Assembly: GCA_017962145.1 (NCBI GenBank)
Contig: JAGCVX010000001.1
Span: 1-33,971 of the forward strand
Source of the DNA: Clostridiales bacterium
GTDB lineage: Bacteria; Bacillota; Clostridia; Saccharofermentanales; Saccharofermentanaceae
DNA: 33,971 nucleotides
Reading direction: 5' to 3'
Both the position numbers and the translations under genes were made by a program. This document shows positions 22,493 through 31,571 of the stretch, piece by piece. Every line of letters starts with the position of its first letter. Position 1 is the first letter of the stretch. The notes under the pieces are model-generated. The model searched no databases. It was not told the DNA's origin and saw only the letters and a list, made by a program, of their open reading frames with translations.

Positions 22493-25108
22493 ATGTTGAA
22501 AGCGAAGAGGTTTTTGGCAGTTTTTTTGAGTGTATCTATGGCGTGCTCGGCATTCGTGCTCTTGCAGCCGAAGACGGCGGTTTTTGCGGCGGAAGATATT
22601 CCGATCGATGAAGCGCATTTTCCGGATGAACAGTTCCGAAAGATTTTGAAGGCAACATATGATGACGGTGACGGCGTCTTTACTGAAGATGAGATCGATG
22701 GAATCTACATGCTGAATCTGGAGGAATCCTGGATCAGTTCGCTTGCCGGAATCGAGTATTTCACAGAGCTTCAGACATTGGATTGTGCGAAGAACAAAAT
22801 AACAAGTCTGGACCTGCAGAAGAATACGAAACTTATGCAGCTCAACTGCAACAATAATATGCTGACGAGTCTGGATCTGTCGAAGAATAAGGACTTGTAC
22901 AATCTGTCATGTGACATGAACCAGCTTCAGACTCTTGATATTTCGTCTATGCCGCAGCTGATATCTTTGTCGTGCTGCGAAAATCTTATAACTTCACTGG
23001 ATCTTTCCAAGAATGTGAATCTGGAATATGTGTATTGCAGCTATAATAAACTGACTTCTCTGGATGTTTCGATGCTTCCGGATCTGGAGATTCTTGTGTG
23101 TGACTTCAACCAGCTCACCGAGTTGTCTGTGACGGCAAATACAGTGTTGAAGACTTATGCTTGCTCAGGCAATAAGCTTTCTTCGCTGGACATTTCTAAG
23201 AATACAGAGCTTACGTCCCTGAATTGTTCTGGAACGAATCTGACCAGCATCGATCTATCGCACAATACGAAACTGGAAGATCTTTCGATAGACAAAAATG
23301 CACTGACACAGCTTGATGTGAGCATGCTTCCGGATCTGACATGGCTTTCGTGCTCGAATAACCAGTTGACATCTTTGGATGTATCGAAAAATCTGAAAAT
23401 TCAGAATCTGTCTGCCGATTATAACCAGCTCCCGCAGATCGATGTAAGTATGCTTGCAAATCTTTCTTTTTTGGATATTGAAGGAAACAAACTGACTTCC
23501 GTGGATGTTTCAAAGAATTCAAATCTCGATATGCTTTTAATCCGCGAAAATCAGCTGACCGCTATTGATGTTTCGAATAATCCGTTACTGAGAGATCTGG
23601 ATGTTGCAGAAAATAAACTGACTTCTATTGACGTTTCGAAAAATACGGATCTTGAGTTTTTGGTCTGTGGAGAAAACCCGCTGACTTCACTTGACGTCAG
23701 TAAGAATACGAATCTGAAGTTGCTTTTGTGCATTAATAATTCGCTGACGAGTATAGATGTCAGTAAGAATCTGAAACTGGAAACCCTGAATGTGAGTGGA
23801 AACAAGATAACAAGTGTTGATGTAAGTAAGAACTCGGAACTGACTTTCCTGGAATGCGGAAACAATGTTCTGGGCAGCGTCGATGTCAGTCAAAACCTGA
23901 AACTTAAGTATCTGGGATGTGAAAATGCGAATCTGACGAAAATTGATGTTTCGAAGAACACGAAACTTGAGAGACTTTACTGCAGTGAAAACAAATTGAT
24001 TTCACTGGATGTGTCGAAGAATGCTGAATTAAAAGATCTGAGATGCTACGAGTGTGATCTGACTTCTCTGGATGTTTCAAAGAATACTAAACTCGAAACC
24101 CTTTGCTGTGAATGCAACTACCTGACCACTCTCGACCTGACGAATAATCCTGCGCTTACGACCCTCACGTGTGAGTTTAACCAAATCGATGAGCTTTATA
24201 TCCAGACCTGTCCGCTTCTGATCAAACTGACGAAAGAAGCGAAACGAGAAGTCGTCGGAGTGGGAGGCTATTATTCTTATAGTCTTCCGAAAGAAGATGA
24301 TCCGGAAAGGGAGGATGTACTGGCCTACGATCTGGCAACGATCGTTCATACCACTTCAACGGAACCTTCTTTTGCGGAATTCATCGAGCGTCTTTATACC
24401 GTCGCACTTGACCGTGCATCGGAGCCGGACGGAAAAGCGTACTGGATGGAGCAGGTCGGAAAGAACGGTCTGACCGGCGCGGACTGTGCAAGATTCTTCC
24501 TTCTGGATGCACCTGAATTTATGAACAGAAATCTTCCGGACGATCAGTTCGTCGAGACACTGTATCAGACATTCTTCGGCCGTGCTTCCGAGCCGGAAGG
24601 CAAGGCATACTGGCTGGGACGTCTTTCTTCGGGATCGACCAAGGCTGAACTGGTAAATGACTTTATCGAGTCTACAGAGTGGTGCAATATCTGTGCGACA
24701 TACGGAGTCAAATCCGGTGCACTGTATCACAAGTCTACATTCCCGTCGAATAACGCGGTCCGCTTTTCCGGAAGACTGTATACCAAGTGTCTGGCTCGCT
24801 ATGCTGAGTATGGCGGACTTGAGTACTGGTCGATGGCTCTGACGAATGCAGAGGCAACCGGTTATCAGGCGGCAAGTCTTTTCTTCACGCTTCCTGAGTT
24901 TGTCGGACTGAATACCACAGATGAAGAATACCTTACAAGACTGTATCGGACCTTCATGGGACGTGAGCCGGATACCGATGGTTTTAACTACTGGCTCGGA
25001 CTGCTTAAGGGCGGCACGACCAGAAACGATGCTATGCGTGCTTTTGCCGGATGTCCGGAATTCCAGCAGATCTGTAATCAGTATGGTATCGATCGAGGCG
25101 AGATCTGA
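22493..25108 (+). CDS. Secreted leucine-rich-repeat protein with C-terminal DUF4214 repeats (copy 1)
   Basis: This 871-residue protein starts at ATG 22493, 7 nt after GGAGGG; ATG 22487 would be too close. A signal peptide of about 33 residues ends near VFAAED. Next comes a conserved cap IPIDEAHFPDEQFRKILK with an EF-hand-like loop (DDGDGVFTEDEI), then about 22 LRRs of 21 residues of the form LTSLDVSKNtxLexLxCxxN. From about residue 625 there are four DUF4214 half-repeats ((F/Y)xxRLYtxxLxRxsexxGxxYW). No sortase motif, SLH domain or membrane anchor follows; it ends IDRGEI. LRRs bind proteins or glycans. DUF4214 is of unknown function and common in secreted bacterial proteins. It is the first of three tandem paralogues. 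Confidence 0.88.
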   Translation: MLKAKRFLAVFLSVSMACSAFVLLQPKTAVFAAEDIPIDEAHFPDEQFRKILKATYDDGDGVFTEDEIDGIYMLNLEESWISSLAGIEYFTELQTLDCAKNKITSLDLQKNTKLMQLNCNNNMLTSLDLSKNKDLYNLSCDMNQLQTLDISSMPQLISLSCCENLITSLDLSKNVNLEYVYCSYNKLTSLDVSMLPDLEILVCDFNQLTELSVTANTVLKTYACSGNKLSSLDISKNTELTSLNCSGTNLTSIDLSHNTKLEDLSIDKNALTQLDVSMLPDLTWLSCSNNQLTSLDVSKNLKIQNLSADYNQLPQIDVSMLANLSFLDIEGNKLTSVDVSKNSNLDMLLIRENQLTAIDVSNNPLLRDLDVAENKLTSIDVSKNTDLEFLVCGENPLTSLDVSKNTNLKLLLCINNSLTSIDVSKNLKLETLNVSGNKITSVDVSKNSELTFLECGNNVLGSVDVSQNLKLKYLGCENANLTKIDVSKNTKLERLYCSENKLISLDVSKNAELKDLRCYECDLTSLDVSKNTKLETLCCECNYLTTLDLTNNPALTTLTCEFNQIDELYIQTCPLLIKLTKEAKREVVGVGGYYSYSLPKEDDPEREDVLAYDLATIVHTTSTEPSFAEFIERLYTVALDRASEPDGKAYWMEQVGKNGLTGADCARFFLLDAPEFMNRNLPDDQFVETLYQTFFGRASEPEGKAYWLGRLSSGSTKAELVNDFIESTEWCNICATYGVKSGALYHKSTFPSNNAVRFSGRLYTKCLARYAEYGGLEYWSMALTNAEATGYQAASLFFTLPEFVGLNTTDEEYLTRLYRTFMGREPDTDGFNYWLGLLKGGTTRNDAMRAFAGCPEFQQICNQYGIDRGEI

Positions 25109-25152
25109 TCGAATAAAACTTTCAGCATACATATAACGGAGGAAATGGCTTT

Positions 25153-27144
25153 ATGGTTTACGTAAAGAAAGTTCTGGCAGGTATACTCAGTTCGGCGATG
25201 GTCATCTCTGCGACCTTTGCACTTTTGCCGGGGAAAGTGATTCTGGCAAATGACGCGGTTCCGATCGATGCAGTGCATTTCCCGGATGAAAAGTTCCGGG
25301 AGATCCTTAAGCAATCTAAGTATGATACCAATCAGGATGGATCTTTCGACGATACTGAGATCGCAAAACTTACGTACCTCGATGTCAGTGAAAAGGGCAT
25401 CGCTTCCGTAGCAGGACTGGAGTATCTGACGAATCTGGAAAACTTTCGTTGCATCGAAAACGCGATTTCGAGCATCGATGTAAGTAAGAATACGAAACTT
25501 GTATCGCTGGCCCTGGACAGTAACGGGCTGAAGAGTCTGGATGTCAGTAAAAACGCGGAGCTGCAAGAACTGTTTCTGAATGATAACCTTGTCACGAGCC
25601 TTGATCTGAGTGGATGTAAGGAGCTGAACTGTCTATGCTGCTCCAATAATCCCATTTCCAGCCTGGATATCAGTAAGAATCCGGCGCTTTGCACATTGAT
25701 GTGTGAAAACTGCAATCTGACGAGTCTGGATCTTTCGAACAATCCGTTAATGGGCTATCTGCATTGCGGCTTCAACAATATCGCGACACTCGATCTTCGC
25801 CCTTGCCCGAATCTTCGTGTGCTTTGGTGTAATGTGTGCAATACTCAGTCTATCGATGTCAGTAAATGCGTAAACCTGGAGATCATCCACTGTGCGATGA
25901 ATAAACTGACCAGTCTGGATCTGAGCCATTGCGAAAAACTGGAGGAGGTGTACTGTGCGGTCAACGAAATCACCAGTCTGGATCTGAGTCATAATCCGGA
26001 ACTGACTTTTGCGGATATCGGTATCAATCCTTATTCAAGTCTGGATGTCAGTCATAATCCGAAACTGTATGGTCTGGACTGCGGATATACGAATATTACC
26101 AGTCTGGATGTCAGCAAAAATCCGGAGATGAGCCAGCTTGTTACAAATGGTTCGCTGATCACCAGCCTGGATGTCAGTCATAATCCGAAACTGCATTGGC
26201 TCGAATGCATGGGCAGTCAGATCGAAGATCTGTACATCAACACCAATCCGATCCTGCTTGATCTTGTCAGCAGGAAGAATCGCGAGCTTTGTGCAGATGA
26301 AGACGGCATGGAGTATTATTCCCATGCGATCATAAACGAGGAAGAAAGTTTATTGCTGGTCTACGACATCTTTACGATCCTTCACACGGAAGCAACGGAG
26401 CCCTCGTTCGGAGATTTTGTCGAGCGTCTTTATACGGTCGCCCTCGGACGTGCTTCGGAAGCGGAAGGAAAAGCATACTGGATGGAGCAGGTTGGAAAGA
26501 AGGGTCTGACCGGCGCGGACTGTGCCAGATTCTTCCTTCTGGATTCTCCGGAATTCATGAACAGAAATCTTCCGGATGACGAGTTTGTTGAAACACTTTA
26601 TAAGACATTCTTCGGACGTGCTTCGGAAGCAGACGGAAAGGCATACTGGCTGGGCCGTCTGGCTTCGGGTTCGACAAAGGCGGAACTGGTAAATGACTTT
26701 ATCGAATCTACGGAGTGGTGTGATATCTGCGCGACATACGGAGTTAAGTCCGGCGCGGTCTACCATCAGTCCACGAAACCTTCCAACAACGCGGTCCGTT
26801 TTGCCGCGAGACTTTATACCAAGTGCCTGAACCGCTTCCCGGATTACTCGGGTCTGGACTACTGGTCTATGTCACTGACCAATCTCGAAGCAACGGGATA
26901 TCAGGCAGCAAGTTCATTCTTTACGCTTCCTGAATTCGTGGGTCTGAAAACCACGAATGAGGAATACCTCACAAGACTTTACAGAACGTTTATGGGACGT
27001 GAGCCGGAAACAGAAGGATTCAACTACTGGCTCGGGCTTTTAAACGGCGGTATGGATCGTAACGAGGCCATGAAGGCTTTTGCAGGATGCCCCGAGTTCC
27101 AGGAGATCTGTAACCGGTACGGCATCGAGCGCGGCGAGATCTGA
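25153..27144 (+). CDS. Secreted leucine-rich-repeat protein with C-terminal DUF4214 repeats (copy 2, short)
   Basis: This 663-residue paralogue begins 44 bp after copy 1 at ATG 25153 behind GGAGG. The same order holds: signal peptide ending near ILANDA, cap VPIDAVHFPDEKFREILK, EF-hand-like loop DTNQDGSFDDTEI, LRRs, a closing repeat EDLYINTNPILLDL, then four DUF4214 half-repeats and the ending IERGEI. It has only about 12 LRRs, roughly half of its neighbours, and several repeats carry LDLSHC/LDLRPC instead of SKN. The DUF4214 part is nearly the same as in copies 1 and 3. The size difference fits loss or gain of a block of 63-bp repeats. Confidence 0.88.
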   Translation: MVYVKKVLAGILSSAMVISATFALLPGKVILANDAVPIDAVHFPDEKFREILKQSKYDTNQDGSFDDTEIAKLTYLDVSEKGIASVAGLEYLTNLENFRCIENAISSIDVSKNTKLVSLALDSNGLKSLDVSKNAELQELFLNDNLVTSLDLSGCKELNCLCCSNNPISSLDISKNPALCTLMCENCNLTSLDLSNNPLMGYLHCGFNNIATLDLRPCPNLRVLWCNVCNTQSIDVSKCVNLEIIHCAMNKLTSLDLSHCEKLEEVYCAVNEITSLDLSHNPELTFADIGINPYSSLDVSHNPKLYGLDCGYTNITSLDVSKNPEMSQLVTNGSLITSLDVSHNPKLHWLECMGSQIEDLYINTNPILLDLVSRKNRELCADEDGMEYYSHAIINEEESLLLVYDIFTILHTEATEPSFGDFVERLYTVALGRASEAEGKAYWMEQVGKKGLTGADCARFFLLDSPEFMNRNLPDDEFVETLYKTFFGRASEADGKAYWLGRLASGSTKAELVNDFIESTEWCDICATYGVKSGAVYHQSTKPSNNAVRFAARLYTKCLNRFPDYSGLDYWSMSLTNLEATGYQAASSFFTLPEFVGLKTTNEEYLTRLYRTFMGREPETEGFNYWLGLLNGGMDRNEAMKAFAGCPEFQEICNRYGIERGEI

Positions 27145-27176
27145 TACGCGCGCTAAAGAAAGTGGGAGGGACGAAC

Positions 27177-29798
27177 ATGATACAGAAAAAACGTATTCTG
27201 GCAGGGATGCTGAGCCTTGCGATGGCGTGCTCGGCGAGCATGCTTTTGCAGCCTCAAAAGACGGTTCTGGCATCAGGTGATGTGCCGATCGACAGTGCGC
27301 ATTTCCCGGATGAGAGATTTCGTGCTGTGCTGAGTGATTCGAAATACGATACCAACAAAGACGGGATCCTTTCTTCTTCGGAGATCGATGCGATAACAAA
27401 GATCGAGGCAAACTCGCAAGGAATCGAGTCACTGGCCGGGATAGAGTATTTCACAGAGCTTGCTTTTCTGTATTGTAAATACAACGATCTTACCGAATTA
27501 GATGTCAGTAAGAATACGAGGATGGCAGCTCTTTACTGTAACGGAAATGAACTTACGAGCCTGAAAGTGAGCGATCAGCTGATAGAACTGGACTGTTCTT
27601 CAAACTGCCTTACTTCTCTGGATCTTTCAAATGACATCATTCTCGGCTTGTTGAATTGTTCTGAAAATGAACTGACGGAGCTGAAGATCAGTTCGAACTC
27701 GTACACTACGCTTATGCAGCTGAATTGCTACGATAACAAACTGACTTCTCTGGACACTTCGGAATTATCGGATCTGCATTACCTGAATTGCTCCAAAAAC
27801 CAGCTGACGAGTCTGGATCTTTCGAAAGCATATTCACTGTCGAGTCTGGAATGCGCAGATAATGCCCTCACGTCGCTGGATCTGTCGAACTGCAACGGTC
27901 TGACTGAGCTTTGTTGCAGGTGGAATCAGTTGACGAGTCTGGATCTGTCCCACAATCCATATCTCAATGTTGTGCGATGCAACTCGAATAATCTGACTGC
28001 GCTGGATGTTTCGATACATATATATCTCGAGGAACTCAATTGTGCAGACAATCAGATTTCCGTGCTGGATGTGTCCGCAAATACTAATCTGACCGATCTG
28101 GAATGCGGCAGGAATCAGATCTCGGCTCTGGACGTATCGATGCTTCCGAAACTTACGGATCTGCACTGTGATGATAATCAGATCTCATCTCTCGATGTAT
28201 CGAAAAACACGGAACTGGAAGTACTCAACTGTGATAAGAACCGGCTTTCTTCTTTGGATATCAGTCTCAACACGAAACTTTCGATCTTTTATTGTGAGGA
28301 GAATCAGATCGCGTCTTTGGATGTATCGAAGAATCCGGAACTCGGCTATATTCTGTGCTCAAAGAATAAACTTACATCTCTTGATCTCAGTATGAATCCG
28401 AAAATCTATGTTGTTTGCTGTTCCGGAAATCAGATTCCTTCTTTAGATGTAACAAAGGGACCGAAACTCGTGGCTTTGGATTGCGATGAGAATCCCATCA
28501 CGGAACTGGATGTTACGAAGAACTATAACCTTTGTGAACTGTCCTGTATGTCGACACAGATCTCGAAGTTGGATCTCAGCCAGAATGACTTTTTGAATAT
28601 ACTGCATGTCGACAGTACCAAGATCACTTCACTGGATATTTCCAATAATCTGAATTTGAGTGTTTTGTCCTGTTCGCACCTTGGTCTGACCAGCCTGGAT
28701 GTGAGTATATTCCCATATCTTCGCAAGCTGGATTGCAGTTTCAATAATCTTACAAAACTGGATGTAAGCAATAATGATTCACTTACCGAGCTGATCTGTA
28801 ATGACAATGCACTGACGGAACTGGTTGTGGCAGACAATCCGTACCTGGAAACACTGAAGTGTCATCACAACCAGATCAATGACCTTTATATCCACAAGTG
28901 TCCGCAACTTCTCTGGCTGGTGAAAAATGAAACGCGTCAGCTTCTCGATTTCCCGGAATACTATGCTTATCTGCACGTTGTCAAGATGGCGGATGCGGAT
29001 GAGAAATCCCTGACATACGATCTTTTCGCAATCCTTCATTTGGAAGGAGGAGAACCGTCATTTGCTGAATTCATCGAACGTCTTTATACAGTCGCACTCG
29101 ACCGTGCGTCGGAGCCGGATGGAAAAGCATATTGGATGGAGCAGGTCGGAAAGAACGGACTGACCGGTGCGGACTGCGCCAGATTCTTCCTTCTGGATGC
29201 ACCGGAATTCATGAACAGAAATCTCCCGGACGATCAGTTCGTCGAAACACTTTATCTGACGTTCTTCGGCCGTGCATCCGAGCCGGAAGGCAAGGCATAC
29301 TGGCTGGGACGTCTTTCTTCAGGTTCGACGAAGACAGAGCTGGTAAACGAGTTTATCGAGTCCGTCGAGTGGTGCAATATCTGCGCGACATACGGAGTCA
29401 AATCCGGTGCGCTCTATCACCAGTCAACGATCCCGTCGAACAATTCCGTGCGCTTTGCGGCTAGACTTTATACCAAGTGTCTGGCACGTTATCCGGAGTA
29501 CGAAGGCATGATGTACTGGGCGATGGCGCTGACAAATGCACAGGCGACCGGATACCAGGCAGCCAGTCTGTTCTTTACCCTTCCTGAATTCGTGGGTCTG
29601 AAAACGACGAACGAAGAATACCTCACACGACTTTACCGAACGTTTATGGGACGTGAGCCGGAGGCAGAAGGATTTAATTACTGGCTCGGACTTTTAAACG
29701 GCGGCATGGACCGTAACGAGGCCATGAGAGCGTTTGCCGGATGTCCGGAATTCCAGCAGATCTGTAATCAGTACGGTATCGATCGAGGCGAGATCTGA
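27177..29798 (+). CDS. Secreted leucine-rich-repeat protein with C-terminal DUF4214 repeats (copy 3)
   Basis: This 873-residue paralogue starts at ATG 27177, 7 nt after GGGAGGG and 32 bp after copy 2. Its signal peptide (RILAGMLSLAMACSASMLL) is nearly that of copy 1, followed by cap VPIDSAHFPDERFRAVL and EF-hand-like loop DTNKDGILSSSEI. About 23 LRRs follow, more diverged than in copy 1 (LKVSDQ, LKISSN, LDTSEL, LVVADN). The DUF4214 half-repeats are almost identical to copy 1, including ALDRASEPDGKAYWMEQVGK and the IDRGEI end. The terminator at 29841 closes the unit. Confidence 0.88.
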   Translation: MIQKKRILAGMLSLAMACSASMLLQPQKTVLASGDVPIDSAHFPDERFRAVLSDSKYDTNKDGILSSSEIDAITKIEANSQGIESLAGIEYFTELAFLYCKYNDLTELDVSKNTRMAALYCNGNELTSLKVSDQLIELDCSSNCLTSLDLSNDIILGLLNCSENELTELKISSNSYTTLMQLNCYDNKLTSLDTSELSDLHYLNCSKNQLTSLDLSKAYSLSSLECADNALTSLDLSNCNGLTELCCRWNQLTSLDLSHNPYLNVVRCNSNNLTALDVSIHIYLEELNCADNQISVLDVSANTNLTDLECGRNQISALDVSMLPKLTDLHCDDNQISSLDVSKNTELEVLNCDKNRLSSLDISLNTKLSIFYCEENQIASLDVSKNPELGYILCSKNKLTSLDLSMNPKIYVVCCSGNQIPSLDVTKGPKLVALDCDENPITELDVTKNYNLCELSCMSTQISKLDLSQNDFLNILHVDSTKITSLDISNNLNLSVLSCSHLGLTSLDVSIFPYLRKLDCSFNNLTKLDVSNNDSLTELICNDNALTELVVADNPYLETLKCHHNQINDLYIHKCPQLLWLVKNETRQLLDFPEYYAYLHVVKMADADEKSLTYDLFAILHLEGGEPSFAEFIERLYTVALDRASEPDGKAYWMEQVGKNGLTGADCARFFLLDAPEFMNRNLPDDQFVETLYLTFFGRASEPEGKAYWLGRLSSGSTKTELVNEFIESVEWCNICATYGVKSGALYHQSTIPSNNSVRFAARLYTKCLARYPEYEGMMYWAMALTNAQATGYQAASLFFTLPEFVGLKTTNEEYLTRLYRTFMGREPEAEGFNYWLGLLNGGMDRNEAMRAFAGCPEFQQICNQYGIDRGEI

Positions 29799-29840
29799 GG
29801 CGATCCGCCCAAGTGGATTTTCTTACGGATGAGAAAAGGC

Positions 29841-29868
29841 AAAGGTGTTATGCACCTTTTCCTTTTTT
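29841..29868 (+). terminator. Terminator of the LRR operon
   Basis: AAAGGTG (29841-29847) pairs with CACCTTT (29853-29859) around a 5-nt loop, then TCCTTTTTT; outer bases AAAAGG/CCTTTT can extend the stem. The loop contains the stop codon of the convergent AraC gene, so the hairpin may work in both directions. Confidence 0.75.
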
Positions 29869-30786
29869 AGCGATTCTTTCCTGTTCCTGCCGCGTGATAT
29901 CGGCCCATTGTTTTCTATATTCTCTTGGTGAAATTTCAAAGCATTTCTTAAAGGTCTCGCTCATATAACTGATCCCGGAAAAGCCCGTCTGCGCGGCGAT
30001 CTCAGTCATGCTCAAGGAGCTCGAGCGAAGGTACTCGGCGACTTTTCTCGCACGAAGATGCATCAGGTAATTGATCGGTGATTCGTCCACATACTGCTTA
30101 AACAGCAGATTGCAAAGCGACTTGCTGATGTTGGCAGATCCCGCGATCTCTTCAAGCGTGAGAGTGCGCTGATAGTTATTGGAGATAAATCCCATCATGG
30201 TCTTAAAGGTATGCATGCGCGCGTCCGGGGTTTCTTCCGGAGCGAGTGCGCCGATGATCTCCGATCTCTTGATCACCAGATCCCAGATCTGGAAATACTG
30301 CTTCGTCAGTTCAAAAGCGCAATGACGGATCGGAAGAAGGGATCGCATCAGTTGCTCCACTGCTTCCGTCATCTCGTCGATATCACGGAACCGTAAATAA
30401 GGAAGGTCTTTGTTTTCGATAATGGGACGGATGGCCTGCATCTCCACGGCGACGGAAGAATTCAGGATCTCCGGGTGAAAAACGGCGATAACATATCGCG
30501 CACCTTCATCATCGATGCACATACTATAGTGGATCTGATTGGAGTTGATGAAGATCGTGTCGCCTTCGTGGAGCATGACGGTCTTACCGTTAACGGAATA
30601 CGCCATCTTGCCCTGCGTTATGGTGCACATCTCGATATCCTCATGAAAATGCGGCACATGCGCCCAGGTAACGTTCGGCTTGACCCATCCTTCAAATACA
30701 TAAGAAGGAAACTGGGGGTCGTCGTAGTTTACGATCTCCGAACCATCTTCTCGTTTTACGATGATGCCCATGATGTCGCGGTTCAT
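29848..30786 (-). CDS. AraC-family transcriptional regulator with N-terminal cupin
   Basis: This 312-residue regulator starts at ATG 30786 behind GAGGTAA. The N-terminal cupin-like effector domain spans about residues 30-150 (HVPHFHEDIEMCTITQGKMA, LHEGDTIFINSNQIH). The C-terminal double HTH (about 205-300) contains LTLEEIAGSANISKSLCNLL and SMTEIAAQTGFSGISYMSET, then FKKCFEISPREYRKQ. The cupin normally binds a small ligand such as a sugar. Its target is not evident. It is divergent from the GNAT gene and convergent with the LRR operon. Confidence 0.9.
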   Translation of the reverse strand: MNRDIMGIIVKREDGSEIVNYDDPQFPSYVFEGWVKPNVTWAHVPHFHEDIEMCTITQGKMAYSVNGKTVMLHEGDTIFINSNQIHYSMCIDDEGARYVIAVFHPEILNSSVAVEMQAIRPIIENKDLPYLRFRDIDEMTEAVEQLMRSLLPIRHCAFELTKQYFQIWDLVIKRSEIIGALAPEETPDARMHTFKTMMGFISNNYQRTLTLEEIAGSANISKSLCNLLFKQYVDESPINYLMHLRARKVAEYLRSSSLSMTEIAAQTGFSGISYMSETFKKCFEISPREYRKQWADITRQEQERIAKKGKGA

Positions 30787-30909
30787 AACTTACCTCATCT
30801 TCCACGGAATTATAACTATCTTCCAAAAGCGTAGAAGATTGTTATAAAATTGTCGCATTTTTCGGGTAGAAATGCACTTCTTCTTACAATATACTTGCAA
30901 TTACAAAGA

Positions 30910-30968
30910 AAAGCAACCCCCTCGAAGGGATCTTCCAAAATGATTACCAGACGGAGCGCCGTTGCTTT
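30910..30968 (+). other. Possible structured leader RNA upstream of the GNAT gene
   Basis: AAAGCAAC (30910-30917) and GTTGCTTT (30961-30968) are perfect 8-bp inverted copies enclosing 43 nt. Inside are short local pairs (CCCT/AGGG near 30918-30929; GG/CC near 30953-30960). The ribosome site of the GNAT gene follows 17 nt later. No T-run follows the outer stem, so it is not an ordinary terminator. It matches no riboswitch class that I recognise. Confidence 0.3.
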
Positions 30969-30997
30969 AGAATAATGAGAAAAAGGAGGAGAAAAAC

Positions 30998-31480
30998 ATG
31001 ATCCGAGAGATGAATAAAGAAGAGATCCCAGCATGCGTACGCGTGATCCGAAGCAGCTTTATGACTGTGGCCGAGGAACTGGGATTCACGGAAGAGAATG
31101 CACCGCGTTTTACCGCTTATGCAACTACGGACGAACGACTTTTTTATCAGGCTGAAGTTGAGAAACGACCGATGTATGTTTACTCCTCCAACGACGAGAT
31201 CTTGGGATATTATTCCCTTTCTAAACAGAGCGAGACGGAGTGGGAATTAAATAACCTCTGTGTCCTTCCGGAGCACCGCCATGAGGGCATCGGCGATAAA
31301 CTGCTACAGGATGCTTTTGCCAGAGTGAAAGAGCTGGGCGGCAAAAAACTCAATATCGGCATCGTCGAAGAGAATAAGCGCCTCCGCGCGTGGTACGAGT
31401 CAAAAGGATTCCTGCATATCGGAACGAAGAAATTCGATTTCTTCCCGTTCACATGCGGCTATATGGAAAAACAGTTATAA
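30998..31480 (+). CDS. GNAT-family N-acetyltransferase
   Basis: This 160-residue protein has the GNAT fold. The N-terminal strand is MIREMNKEEIPACVRVIRSS, the central strand LGYYSL..., and motif A NNLCVLPEHRHEGIGDKLLQ holds the acetyl-CoA binding RxxGxG-type loop (RHEGIG). The C-terminal RLRAWYESKGFLHIGTKKFD is typical of motif B. ATG 30998 follows AGGAGGAG. The acceptor substrate is unknown. It ends before a terminator and so is probably monocistronic. Confidence 0.88.
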   Translation: MIREMNKEEIPACVRVIRSSFMTVAEELGFTEENAPRFTAYATTDERLFYQAEVEKRPMYVYSSNDEILGYYSLSKQSETEWELNNLCVLPEHRHEGIGDKLLQDAFARVKELGGKKLNIGIVEENKRLRAWYESKGFLHIGTKKFDFFPFTCGYMEKQL

Positions 31481-31493
31481 CGTAGACACGAAA

Positions 31494-31526
31494 AGGTGGC
31501 CGCGTTATGCGGTCACTTCTTTTTTC
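31494..31526 (+). terminator. Terminator of the GNAT gene
   Basis: AGGTGGCCGC (31494-31503) pairs with GCGGTCACTT (31509-31518) with two G-U pairs and loop GTTAT, followed by a CTTTTTTC run. Confidence 0.8.
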
Positions 31527-31571
31527 AAAAGTAACCGGCGAAACACAAATAAATAGGAGAGAAAACACAAC

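Noticed and set aside
22700..29000. The 63-bp periodic repeats as a CRISPR or DNA-level repeat array
   Set aside because: The period is the codon length of a 21-residue LRR, the units are in frame and diverged mainly at permitted LRR positions, and there are no spacers.
29853..29859. Independent minus-strand terminator for the AraC gene
   Set aside because: The hairpin is shared with the LRR operon terminator and the minus-strand T-run is weak, so only one terminator is listed.
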